Shown here piece by piece: positions 1 through 10,045 of a stretch of DNA of 64,000 nucleotides. The notes below the pieces were generated by a model. That model saw only the letters and a program-made list of their open reading frames with translations, was not told the origin of the DNA and made no database searches. The DNA is taken from positions 372,001 through 436,000 of the forward strand of contig WFMF01000037.1 of NCBI GenBank assembly GCA_011033025.1. Reading direction: 5' to 3'. The translations under genes and the position numbers were made by a program. Numbering within the stretch: the stretch's first letter is position 1; each line of letters starts with the position of its first letter. The stretch is from Beroe forskalii. Lineage: Eukaryota; Ctenophora; Nuda; Beroida; Beroidae.

Positions 1-307
1 AATTAGTTATATTCTACTCAGATACTAGAATACTAGAATCGACTTGGTCATAACTCTGTAATTAAATTTGGAATTTTCTCGAACGGTATGGCAATGCCTC
101 AACCCGTTCAAACAATTGTAATATTCAGCTTCACTAGCACCCAAACTGTCCCAATTCAAATATGGAATGCGGATGACTATGAAATTATAAATTCTAGTCA
201 TCTGGTATCAAAGCTACCGTCGGTAATTGAAGATTTATTAAAAATCCTTAATGATCCACTCTCGTATCCTCGTAACTTTATAAATTCCTCAGTTCCCTGT
301 TTTTCAG

Positions 308-2062
308 ATGGCTTCTAAAGCAAAGGTATGTCGTTGTGACAGCAAGCCCTGTGCAAGTGGCTGCCCCTGCTTCAAAGCAAAGACTCTCTGCACTGCTGAC
401 TGTCACTCCAAAGCCCCATGGGAAAGTGTGCCGTGTCTCAACACTGAGGCGGGGCTCAGAGTTAAGGAGATGAAGCCAGCTGAAATTAGGAAAGGTCTTT
501 GCGATGCAGGTCTCTCTCCCATCGGGGATAGGAACGAGATTCAGAAACGTCTTGCAGTTCACTTCACCACCTTAGCTAAGAAAAGCAGGCCTATTGATGG
601 ACCTGGCAATCAGAGTTCCGGTGATTCGGATCAAGTGAATGACTTGATGGAAGCTATCAATGCCAACGAAGGTGATTTTGTATTCATTCTGTCCCTGAGT
701 GGTAAAATGGTGAAAGCTACATCCAGCAAAGCTGAGTTGAGAAAAGCATACTTCATTCTCAGTTCCAAGGTTCACCCTGACAAAAATGCCAACTCTGCGG
801 CCTCCAAGCAAGCGTTCCAGGCTGTTCTCGAGTCATTCGAAAGACTCGCCAATCCCGAGAAATTTGAGGATAAAGATGACGATGACGACGATGGCAAACC
901 TGCCAAAAAACGAAAGAAAACGGAGCGTTTTACTCGAGGAAATGGTGGATGTTTTCAGACCGTATTGCGGTGTCCAAGGTGCAAGGATGTTTGGAAGACC
1001 AAAGATTTGGGCCTGGAGGATGCAGCTTACAACTTCATGATGCAAGGTATCAAACAGTACCTCTGTGGGGGATGTTTTTTGAAATTTGGTTGCATGACAG
1101 CAATTCACAGGTGTCCGCATTGCCGGAAACCCTTTGAGTACGATCCTGATGACTACCATCGTAAGATAACGTGCGGTAATGACAAGTGTGACAGGGAGTT
1201 TGGGTTCTGGATGTTCAATGTAGCTGCTAGACGAGAGCAGGAAGTCAGGAGGGAGGTGAAGCTTGAAAACGAGGCTTTGGCAAAGACTCGTGCTCAGCAG
1301 AGGAGAAGAGGTGCCAGGGCAGAGAAGAGAGTGGGAACTCAGACAAACGAACAACGAGTTCAGGAGCAGCTCTTTGTTCTGAAGTTGGTGGACAACTGTC
1401 CACGGTGTGGGTGGGAGTTGGAACGGGACATGAACAGAGACGACGCTAAAGAGCACCTCAAGACCTGCAATGATGAGAAAGCGATCAAGGCCTACCAACA
1501 GAAGCTAGCTCGGAGGAAAGAGCTGGAAGATAGCAGGAAGAAGGGACAGGAAATTCAAGAAGAAGTGCTAGCTTACAAAACTTGGGAACTCAATGGCAGA
1601 CAAGTTGGTCAGTTGTGGATGTTGAGCGAGAACATTTTGATTCGCGAGTGCAAGAAATACAACCTTGAAGCAGATGGCCCTAAGCACGTGCTGATATCTA
1701 AATTAGGGACAGAAATCAGGATAAGGGAAAAGAGAATGATCACTTTGGGCGGGGAAGATGCTAAGTATGAGCATGATACGACGCCCATCCACAAGGTAGA
1801 TGAAGAGGACCTGCCTCAAAACATGAACAGCATGGAGACAGATGAACTCAGATGTGTTGCTGCCAGCTATGGACTTGAGTTCGATGATAAGAATGATGTT
1901 AAGATGGACATTTTGAAAAAGTTAGAATCAGCCCGATTGAAGGGTTCAGGCTTGCTTATGATTCTCGATGATCAGTCTGATAGCAAATCTAAAAGGAAGA
2001 GGAGAGATAGTGATGCTGATTTCAGCATTGGGGAGGTTCACAAAGGGGAGGAATCAGATTGA
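308..2062 (+). CDS. CXC/SAP/DnaJ-domain zinc-finger protein, intronless
   Basis: A single 584-residue open frame with no intron. Seen in order: a Cys-rich segment (about residues 8-45, spacing CRC..C..C.C......C like a tesmin/CXC module), a SAP-like helix pair (about 53-85, MKPAEIRKGL), a J-domain with the HPD triad at residues 156-158, an acidic run and a KKRKK nuclear-signal-like patch (about 190-205), paired CxxC zinc ribbons (about 220-300, CPRC, CGGC, CPHC), a charged coiled-coil-like stretch, another CPRC...H..C finger (about 365-390), then two more SAP-like segments and a basic tail. SAP modules bind DNA and the HPD triad stimulates Hsp70, so a nuclear chromatin-linked co-chaperone is inferred. 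I do not know an orthologue with this order. The ATG directly follows a pyrimidine-rich tract ending in CAG at 301-307, as expected of a trans-splice acceptor. Confidence 0.85.
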   Translation: MASKAKVCRCDSKPCASGCPCFKAKTLCTADCHSKAPWESVPCLNTEAGLRVKEMKPAEIRKGLCDAGLSPIGDRNEIQKRLAVHFTTLAKKSRPIDGPGNQSSGDSDQVNDLMEAINANEGDFVFILSLSGKMVKATSSKAELRKAYFILSSKVHPDKNANSAASKQAFQAVLESFERLANPEKFEDKDDDDDDGKPAKKRKKTERFTRGNGGCFQTVLRCPRCKDVWKTKDLGLEDAAYNFMMQGIKQYLCGGCFLKFGCMTAIHRCPHCRKPFEYDPDDYHRKITCGNDKCDREFGFWMFNVAARREQEVRREVKLENEALAKTRAQQRRRGARAEKRVGTQTNEQRVQEQLFVLKLVDNCPRCGWELERDMNRDDAKEHLKTCNDEKAIKAYQQKLARRKELEDSRKKGQEIQEEVLAYKTWELNGRQVGQLWMLSENILIRECKKYNLEADGPKHVLISKLGTEIRIREKRMITLGGEDAKYEHDTTPIHKVDEEDLPQNMNSMETDELRCVAASYGLEFDDKNDVKMDILKKLESARLKGSGLLMILDDQSDSKSKRKRRDSDADFSIGEVHKGEESD

Positions 2063-2910
2063 TGAAGTGGAATTGTGTTTGTAGAAACCATGATACAAAA
2101 TTCATTGGTTCAAATTATGAAGCTATGACAAAACGAATATGAAAACTCAAAACATTATATCTCTGCATTTAATTTTATTTTGCATATTTACAGAAGATAA
2201 AAGTTTTAACAGAGGTATACATATTATAAGAGAAAATGATATTCAAACAAATCGTGTGATTTTAAGGCTACACTGGTACTGTGTGTTTTGAAGTAAAAAA
2301 GTGCACAGATTGTTTCATTGAAAGCATGGATGACATTCTATACCTAGTAACTGTTCTGGAAATTAATTTCTAATTCCTTACATTTCCTCATTTCATACAA
2401 TATTTATGTATTTTTATGTATTTACTTATTTACCTTTTTGAGTACAATTATTATCTTATCATGTAGCATAATACAGTATTGCATTTGTGTATTTATGCTA
2501 TCTGTTTCATTATCATATGACATTTCGTTGACTGCTGCGTTTTACTATTATAATAGCATGATGATGAAGCATTTTAATCATCGCTTCATCGTTGATTTCC
2601 GTATTTCACCACTGTTATAATTAGATAATCAATGCTCTAGGTCAGCTGCAGGACACAGGCCATAAGTCTTTAGTTCTTAATATTTAGGCACCTAGCCCGA
2701 CCTAACTTGTAGATACTATGTGTACATGTGTACATGTGTCAATCATATATCTTTCAAATTATAACTTTGTATTGATAGTTGTTTTAAAATTAGATAACTG
2801 TAACTAACTGTGCATAAATTTCTTTCTATTTTCATTCTGCTTTATTTCAGCTTTATAATAACTCTTACTACTGCATCGGCAATTACTAACAGTGGTTAAC
2901 TAACTGAGGT
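2063..2910. other. AT-rich intergenic region
   Basis: No convincing gene. It holds the 3' flank of the SAP/DnaJ gene and, at 2841-2850, a TTTATTTCAG acceptor-like sequence 60 nt before the MOGS start, which could be a trans-splice or 5'UTR splice acceptor. Confidence 0.6.
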
Positions 2911-5310
2911 ATGAGTACAGAGGCAGTTAGACGGCGAAATGGCAAAGAAAAACCAGCCGCGCCTAAAATAGCAAAACCTAAGAAAGAGAAGGAGAAAACA
3001 GGATCAGTCAACACCTTCATAGCTGTTTCGTGTGCTGTCATCCTCACTGCTGGTTTGGTTCGGACCCTCATCATGAAGCCAGACACCCTGACCTCCCCCT
3101 CCTACCTACCCCTCGTAGACCCTGACTGCTGCACGGGATCAGAGGACCATCTCATGAGGTTATGGGGCAGTTACAGACCTCAGGTGTACTTTGGAATGCG
3201 ACCTAGGATCCCACAATCTGCGATATTTGGTCTGATGTGGATGCCTATCAGCCCTGGTACAAAAAGAAGTGAATTCAGACACACCTCCGAACAGAATGAG
3301 TTGCAATCCTTCATATGGACTGCTCATGATGGAAACAAGTTCGGAATACAGCACCTCCAGGACAGAGGATACTTTCTGGAAACCAGCTTTGTGAAGACCA
3401 ACTTCCTGCTGCAGGATTGGTCGGCTAGAATCAAGGTTGAAGCCAACGGAAATGGGAGATCCCCAACTGCCATCAGCTTGTTCTGGTATCTGGGCATAGA
3501 ACACAACCAGTCGAAGGTACGCATATCAACCCTCCCTAATGGATTCTCTGTCTATGGAGAAACCCCTGAATTGGGGAAGTTCCACATGAAATACAAAACA
3601 GTTTCTCCAGGGGCAAAGTTAATGCACTCTGCCATGATTTGTGGTAACGAAGTTCCTCTTCATCTTCTGTCAGATTACGTAAAGGAGAGTTTGAAAACTT
3701 TCCGCAATGGAAATGTTAAATTTGCTGGTCTCCAGACCCCAGATGTCCCATGTGGCGAGGATAGTAATGCTGTGGTGTTACAACTCAGTCTTCCTCTTGG
3801 GGCTGAAGTGGAGGTTGTCTACGAGAATTTGAATATAGATCGAACTGCAAGTGTGACTCTTGAAGGTGCTGAGTATGATAAGTTATTAAAAAGTTATAAA
3901 GATGAGTTTGATAAGAAGTTTGAAAATAAATTCAATCTCAAATCTAAAGGATTCGACGAAGACCACATCAATTTTGCCAAAAGTACGTTTAGTAATTTGA
4001 TTGGTGGTATTGGATATTTCTATGGGAAGTCTATAGTCACATCATCAGAAGTAGAAGAGCCCATGTATTATTGGCCAGCTGCGCTTTATTCGGCCGTTCC
4101 ATCAAGATCCTTCTTTCCGCGAGGTTTTCTTTGGGATGAAGGGTTTCACCAGCTCCTCATCAGTAAGTGGGACACCACGATAAGCATGGAAGTCATTGGC
4201 CACTGGTTGAACCTCATGAATGCTGACGGCTGGATTCCCAGAGAGCAGATCTTAGGGAACGAAGCACGGATGAAAGTACCGAATGAGTTTGTGATACAAA
4301 ATGCAGACTATGCTAACCCTCCAACACTTTTCTTAGCCCTTGATTCGATGTACAACTCCATGCAGCCCTCCGAGATCCTTGACCACCACTCCAGCTTGAA
4401 AAAGATATTTCACAGGTTGACCCTCTGGTACAACTGGTACAATACCACTCAAGTAGGTCCACTTCCCACTACCTACCGGTGGCGAGGTAGAAATGAAACA
4501 ACTGACAGGGAACTTAACCCTAAAACCTTAACCAGCGGTCTCGATGACTACCCTAGGGCAACCCATCCTTCTGCCGATGAGTATCATGTGGACTTGCGAT
4601 GTTGGATTGCATTTGCTTCACGATCTCTGGCTAGCCTGGGTGATCTTATCGGTATGAATGTTGACAAGTACAGAGAAACTGCCGATATTTTGTCTGACAA
4701 CAAGAAGTTGAAGGAACTCCACTGGACTGGGGAATACTTTGCTGATTATGGATTACATTCTGATAAGGTTGGTCTCGTTGACAAACATATTGCTAATGGA
4801 TTACCACTACAAAAACGAAGGGTTGTCAGGAAACTCCCTCAGCCCCAGTTTGTGAAAGTACAGGGATACATAAATTTGTTTCCGTTTATCTTGAACATTC
4901 TCGAGCCATCATCCCCCGAGCTAGGTCACATTCTGAACAATCTCAAGTCTCCCAGTGGATTGTGGAGTAAGTATGGCCTGTGCTCTGTCAGTAAATCAGA
5001 TTTCTACTATCTCAAGTATAACACAGCCCATGATGGCCCATACTGGCGTGGTCCAGTCTGGATTAACATCAATTTCCTCACCATCCGAGCTTTGGACCAC
5101 TACTCCAAAGTCCCTGGACCATACCAGGGCCTGTGCTCGGAGTTGTACTCCGAATTGAGGACTAACATAGTGGAGAACATGTTCAAGGAGTACAAGAGAA
5201 CAGGGTATATCTGGGAGCAGTACAACTGTCAGACAGGGAAGGGGCAGAGTGTCCATCCCTTCACGGGATGGAGCAGCCTGGTCGTCCTTATGATGGGCGA
5301 GCAGTACTGA
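2911..5310 (+). CDS. MOGS: Mannosyl-oligosaccharide glucosidase (glucosidase I, GH63)
   Basis: A 799-residue intronless frame, close to the 837 residues of the human enzyme. Glucosidase I removes the terminal alpha-1,2-glucose from Glc3Man9GlcNAc2 on new glycoproteins in the ER, the first step of N-glycan trimming. Seen: a basic cytosolic N-terminus, one hydrophobic segment at about residues 36-54 (type II signal anchor), then the lumenal GH63 body. Family motifs are clear: FFPRGFLWDEGFHQ from residue 401, GHWLNLMNADGWIPREQ shortly after, NEFVIQNADYANPP, LDDYPRATHPS in the (alpha/alpha)6 barrel, DYGLHSDK, and near the end NTAHDGPYWRGPVW. Every diagnostic block is present and the frame is unbroken, so it should be functional. 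The absence of introns in a gene that is split in many animals is notable. Confidence 0.97.
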   Translation: MSTEAVRRRNGKEKPAAPKIAKPKKEKEKTGSVNTFIAVSCAVILTAGLVRTLIMKPDTLTSPSYLPLVDPDCCTGSEDHLMRLWGSYRPQVYFGMRPRIPQSAIFGLMWMPISPGTKRSEFRHTSEQNELQSFIWTAHDGNKFGIQHLQDRGYFLETSFVKTNFLLQDWSARIKVEANGNGRSPTAISLFWYLGIEHNQSKVRISTLPNGFSVYGETPELGKFHMKYKTVSPGAKLMHSAMICGNEVPLHLLSDYVKESLKTFRNGNVKFAGLQTPDVPCGEDSNAVVLQLSLPLGAEVEVVYENLNIDRTASVTLEGAEYDKLLKSYKDEFDKKFENKFNLKSKGFDEDHINFAKSTFSNLIGGIGYFYGKSIVTSSEVEEPMYYWPAALYSAVPSRSFFPRGFLWDEGFHQLLISKWDTTISMEVIGHWLNLMNADGWIPREQILGNEARMKVPNEFVIQNADYANPPTLFLALDSMYNSMQPSEILDHHSSLKKIFHRLTLWYNWYNTTQVGPLPTTYRWRGRNETTDRELNPKTLTSGLDDYPRATHPSADEYHVDLRCWIAFASRSLASLGDLIGMNVDKYRETADILSDNKKLKELHWTGEYFADYGLHSDKVGLVDKHIANGLPLQKRRVVRKLPQPQFVKVQGYINLFPFILNILEPSSPELGHILNNLKSPSGLWSKYGLCSVSKSDFYYLKYNTAHDGPYWRGPVWININFLTIRALDHYSKVPGPYQGLCSELYSELRTNIVENMFKEYKRTGYIWEQYNCQTGKGQSVHPFTGWSSLVVLMMGEQY

Positions 5311-6218
5311 GTGGTAGACGGTGTTATAACTATCTGTTGAGTTTAGATCATTGAGTTTAGGTGGCATATTTGATTGTTATTTATTGCTGATGTGATGCGT
5401 TCTGTTCAATGATATTCTCTTGAAACTTAGAAGTATCAGTATGAAAGATACCTTTATTCCAGGTAAGTAATTAATAAGAGATAAAATAGGCTGTAAAATG
5501 TTGAGAATAGGTTGCAAGATTGAGAAATACTCGAACTTCTTCGATCAATGATCAAAACAGCTCAGTACAATCAATTTATTCATTTTCCTATTAATTATGT
5601 ATCGCTATCCAGCTATCCGTAGGTTGTTTATACACTTGTATATTGTGTCCTTTAGTACTTTAGAAGCAAAAAATAGATGTAGGGCATGGCCTATAATTGT
5701 CAAAGGCTGTTAGAAATCGATGTTTCAGAATAATAGCTTAATAGGTATGTGCAGAGTCTAAATACTTGAACAGCCTAACATCTCAAATGATGATTTGTTG
5801 AATTTTCAGATTTTTATCAATCAGATACATTCAAAGAATTCATTTAAATAATTTATTTCATGTTTGCTTTATCATTGTTATAAGAACTTATTTGATATTT
5901 TATTGGTTCATGTTTAATTCATATAGCTGTATTACGTATTTCAGAAATTGCATAATGATTAAAAACTCATAATTCGGTTATTGATAAATTTTTCTTCGAT
6001 ATCCCAGTACCCCAATATTTCTTGAATAATGTATTTACTCATTACGACTGGATAATTTATTTCGGTAGTCACTGAACGAACATTTTCTTGATTGAAGGTA
6101 GTAAGTTTAAACTTTTAAAGTGTTCATTGCTTAAATTTTACTATCAGAGTATCAGATTGGAATCTAAATCCTAATAAGCAAGTTCTGTTGTAACATGTTG
6201 ATTACTGACTAGGCGGGC
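5311..6218. other. Intergenic region between MOGS and DDA1
   Basis: AT-rich; I see no gene or repeat. The last bases read TGACTAG then GCGGGC before the DDA1 ATG, giving a possible AG acceptor 6 nt upstream of the start. Confidence 0.55.
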
Positions 6219-8375
6219 ATGTCTACAGACAAGGGGAAAGGGTGTGATAAAACACCGCAATCTAGTCAAGGGAAGAACGAGTCCTGTTTGCTCGACCTTC
6301 CTTCCTTCAACCTCAGGAACTTCTCACTCTACGACAGGAGCAAAACTCTGGTAATTACTCAGTTAGGTTATAAGTTGGTAACTTATCAAAGATCTTATTC
6401 TGTTGTTAAGCTGTGAAATAATTTCTTTTCATTTCCAGCAAATCGTGAAATATTGATAGGTGATATACATTATACACGTATACCAAACTGAAAAGTTTTA
6501 GGAACAAAATATATTCCTAGAACAAACGTCCGATACAGTACATATCAGTGAAGAAGGAATCAGACCCACAGCCCCAGGTCATAGTAGCGGACAAGAGGAA
6601 TCTCCTTGTCAAATACTACAGCAAGAAGTGGCACTATGTTAAGGTAGGTAACTCCTTGTCAAATACTACAGCAAGAAGTGGCACTATGTTAAGGTAGGTA
6701 ACTCCTGGTCAAATACTACAGCAAGAAGTGGCACTATGTAAAGGTAGGTAACTCCTTGTCAAATACTACAGCAAGAAGTGGCACTATGTTAAGGTAGGTA
6801 ACTCCTGGTCAAATACTACAGCAAGAAGTGGCACTATGTTAACTGTTAAGGTAGGTAACTCCTTGTCAAATACTACAGCAAGAAGTGGCACTATGTTAAG
6901 GTAGGTAACTCCTTGTCAAATACTACAGCAAGAAGTGGCACTATGTTAGGGTAGGTAACTCCTTGTCAAATACTGCAGCAAGAAGTGGCACTATGTTAGG
7001 GTAGGTAACTCCTTGTCAAATACTACAGCAAGAAGTGGCACTATGTTAAGGTAGGTAACTCCTTGTCAAATACTACAGCAAGAAGTGGCACTATGTTAAG
7101 GTAGGTAACTCCTGGTCAAATACTACAGCAAGAAGTGGCACTATGTTAAGGTAGGTAACTCCTGGTCAAATACTACAGCAAGAAGTGGCACTATGTTAAG
7201 GTAGGTAACTCCTTGTCAAATACTACAGCAAGAAGTGGCACTATGTAAAGGTAGGTAACTCCTTGTCAAATACTACAGCAAGAAGTGGCACTATGTTAAG
7301 GTAGGTAACTCCTTGTCAAATACTACAGCAAGAAGTGGCACTATGTTAGGGTAGGTAACTCCTTGTCAAATACTACAGCAAGAAGTGGCACTATGTTAAG
7401 GTAGGTAACTCCTTGTCAAATACTACAGCAAGAAGTGGCACTATGTTAAGGTAGGTAACTCCTTGTCAAATACTACAGCTACAGCAAAGAAGTGGCACTA
7501 TGTTAAGGTAGGTAACTCCTTGTCAAATACTACAGCAAGAAGTGGCACTATGTTAAGGTAGGTAACTCCTGGTCAAATACTACAGCAAGAAGTGGCACTA
7601 TGTTAAGGTAGGTAACTCCTTGTCAAATACTACAGCAAGAAGTGGCACTATGTAAAGGTAGGTAACTCCTTGTCAAATACTACAGCAAGAAGTGGCACTA
7701 TGTGAAGGTAGGTAACTCCTTGTCAAATACTACAGCAAGAAGTGGCACTATGTTAAGGTAGGTAACTCCTGGTCAAATACTACAGCAAGAAGTGGCACTA
7801 TGTAAAGGTAGGTAACTCCTTGTCAAATACTACAGCAAGAAGTGGCACTATGTAAAGGTAGGTAACTCCTTGTCAAATACTACAGCAAGAAGTGGCACTA
7901 TGTGAAGGTAGGTAACTCCTTGTCAAATACTACAGCAAGAAGTGGCACTATGTTAAGGTAAGTGCCATCAGAGGCATACATTTCTTAGCTTTTGTGATAT
8001 TTATTGAAATTTTCAACTCTTCAATTTAAGAATTTAAACTTGATCAATTTCTTTTGTTTTGATTGTCTGAATTGGTTGGATGCAACATCCAATCTCATTC
8101 CTTCATGAACTCTGACTTTGCATCCGTGTAACTCTGTGTAATTTTAAATTCTTTACATCCAATAGGCCCACTGTATTGTAACCGCTCATTAATTGAATAA
8201 TTAAATGAGTGTAAACATCAGTTAAACTGTTTAACGCCGTTTTTCACCACTCCAGGGTCAAGGAGCTCAAGGGAGCACGGGAATCACCAGTAACTCGAGT
8301 AAGAAGAGGGATGTCAGTGACATAGAGAATAGTGAGGAGCCAGGACCATCCAATAAACAACTGAGAACCAGTTGA
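6219..8375 (+). CDS. DDA1: DET1- and DDB1-associated protein 1, three exons
   Basis: Exons 6219-6350, 6539-6643 and 8256-8375 join in phase to give 118 residues (human 102). DDA1 is a small subunit of DDB1-CUL4 ubiquitin ligases. Recognition rests on the conserved core: LPSFNLRNFSLYDRSKT in exon 1 (human LPVYNKSNFSRFHADS), then QVIVADKRNLLVKYYSKKW in exon 2 (human QIIVTEKTNILLRYLHQQW), and a Ser/acidic tail ending PGPSNKQLRTS in exon 3 that matches the human basic/acidic tail in character. All junctions are GT-AG and all are phase 0. The 3' edge of exon 2 (14 codons) plus 8 intron bases is repeated in tandem through most of intron 2, so about 27 donor sites compete. Only the first keeps the frame without added sequence. 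The ATG lies 6 nt after a TAG. Confidence 0.88.
6602..7957 (+). repeat. 50-bp minisatellite built from the DDA1 exon 2 edge and donor site
   Basis: The unit is 42 exonic bases (encoding LLVKYYSKKWHYVK) followed by 8 intronic bases GTAGGTAA. The first copy is the genuine exon end (6602-6643); 26 further copies follow, with occasional single-base changes and two small 7-bp expansions near 6841 and 7478. The last copy runs into GTAAGTGCC, the likely original intron start at 7958. The unit length is not a multiple of 3, so using a later donor shifts the frame or meets a TAG inside the second unit read through. Confidence 0.97.
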
Positions 8376-9530
8376 TTTTATAAACGGTCTGCGATTCCAG
8401 ATATAGTCCAGATCTAGAGTCAGGTGATTCTCTGGAATTTATGATTTGTCTGACTCAAAGCTAAGCCGGAAGCCTCTCACCGCTAAGGTATTAAGGTATG
8501 TAGGTAATAGGTATACCAGAGCTTGTGTACGAGTCATTGAGACTGATATCTCAGTGGATACCACTAAGCCATTATACCAGTGCGGGACTCATCATTTCAC
8601 AACAACTCGTGACTCAATTCTTACTCGGACTGCAGTGTCTGAAATCCAATCCAGACATTCTGATTGATCTATAATCAGGGTGGCGTATTATTTTTATCGT
8701 TTGGTCTTTCATTAACACAGTACTGTCAGTTTTTTCTTGAAAATATGTTTTAGAAGTTTTTTATGAAACAATTTGACTGTGTTGTATTAATATAAGTTAA
8801 TGAAAGTGTTCATGGCATGGTTTTACACTCTTTGGCATCATTGATAATGTTATGATGCTCAGATGCTAACAAACTGAACATTTTAACGTACCATCATAAT
8901 TCATTGTCATAATATTATGAAATTATGAAATATCAAGTTCAGGTTTCGAATACATTATACATTGAAATTGTACATGTTCAAAATGCGGAGTAAATTGGAT
9001 AACTGGGGGTGACTTCGATAAGTTACTCATATTTAGGATTCATAAACTTATAACGTAACATTTTAACATGAGTGTTGTTGCATTTTACTTAGTTAAAGTA
9101 CCTTGAAACTTTCTTCTTTAGTTATTGTACGATAACTTTGAAATGAATTGTCTATCTGAATTCTGATCATAATTATGGGGGTTTGGGTGTATGCTATTTT
9201 TGAATACAAATAAGAAATGTCTCAATAATATTTTAATCTTTTAATGTAATATTCAAACTGTAGTGATTGTGGTTGGTCTTTGAATACATGTTACGATTAT
9301 ATTATGTTCGAATTATTAAAGATATTATTTATAGTTTTTATTGACCAATAGAACGAATGAATATATAATTACCTCAACTCTGAACAATAAACTCACGTTT
9401 TTCCTCTTCCCCGCTCATTATGCACATTACAACAACAGTATTCTAATATTGAGAAATGAGAAGTATTGTCATTGAACGGAATCTATTATCCCCCATTTTA
9501 TGTAGTATATATTTACACAAGTTATTCCCT
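8376..9530. other. Intergenic AT-rich region downstream of DDA1
   Basis: I see no gene. The sequence is AT-rich, with probable DDA1 3' untranslated sequence at its start, and ends where the CDK minisatellite begins. Confidence 0.5.
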
Positions 9531-10045
9531 CCGACCCTAAACCACATACCACCATGTAGGTATGAACACTATAGATTCCCTCCAGCCCTAAACACACATA
9601 CCACCATGTAGGTATGAACACCATAGATTCCCTCCAACCCTAAACCACATACCACCATGTAGGTATGAACACCATAGATTCCCTCCAGCCCTAAACACAC
9701 ATACCACCATGTAGGTATGAACACCATAGATTCCCTCCAACCCTAAACCACATACCACCATGTAGGTATGAACACCATAGATTCTCTCCAACACTAAACC
9801 CACATACCACCATGTAGGTATGAACACCATAGATTCCCTCCGACCCTAAAACCACATACCACCATGTAGGTATGAACACTATAGATCCCTCCCTCCCTAA
9901 ACCACATACCACCATGTAGGTATGAACACTATAGATCCCACCCTAAACCCACATACCACCATGTAGGTATGAACACTATAGATCCCTCCAACCCTAAACA
10001 CTAAACCACATACCACCATATCATGTAGGTATGAACACTATAGAC
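9531..10045 (+). repeat. ~51-bp minisatellite carrying the CDK start codon and acceptor
   Basis: About ten copies of a unit holding a pyrimidine-rich stretch, CCACCATGTAG, and then GTATGAACACTATAGA. The last copy continues into the real CDK exon 1 (ATG at 10031). Each unit therefore repeats the AG acceptor 2 nt before the start, the ATG and about four codons; in earlier copies the frame (MNTIDSLQP) ends at a TAA within the unit. The same array, more degenerate, closes the other arm at 25806-26558. Confidence 0.95.

Noticed and set aside
6602-7957. CRISPR-like look of regularly spaced identical repeats
   Set aside because: The units are contiguous, there are no unique spacers, and the unit is exon plus donor sequence in an animal gene.
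9588-9915. Repeat-bearing minus-strand frames with YLHGGM units
   Set aside because: Antisense of the CDK start-codon array.
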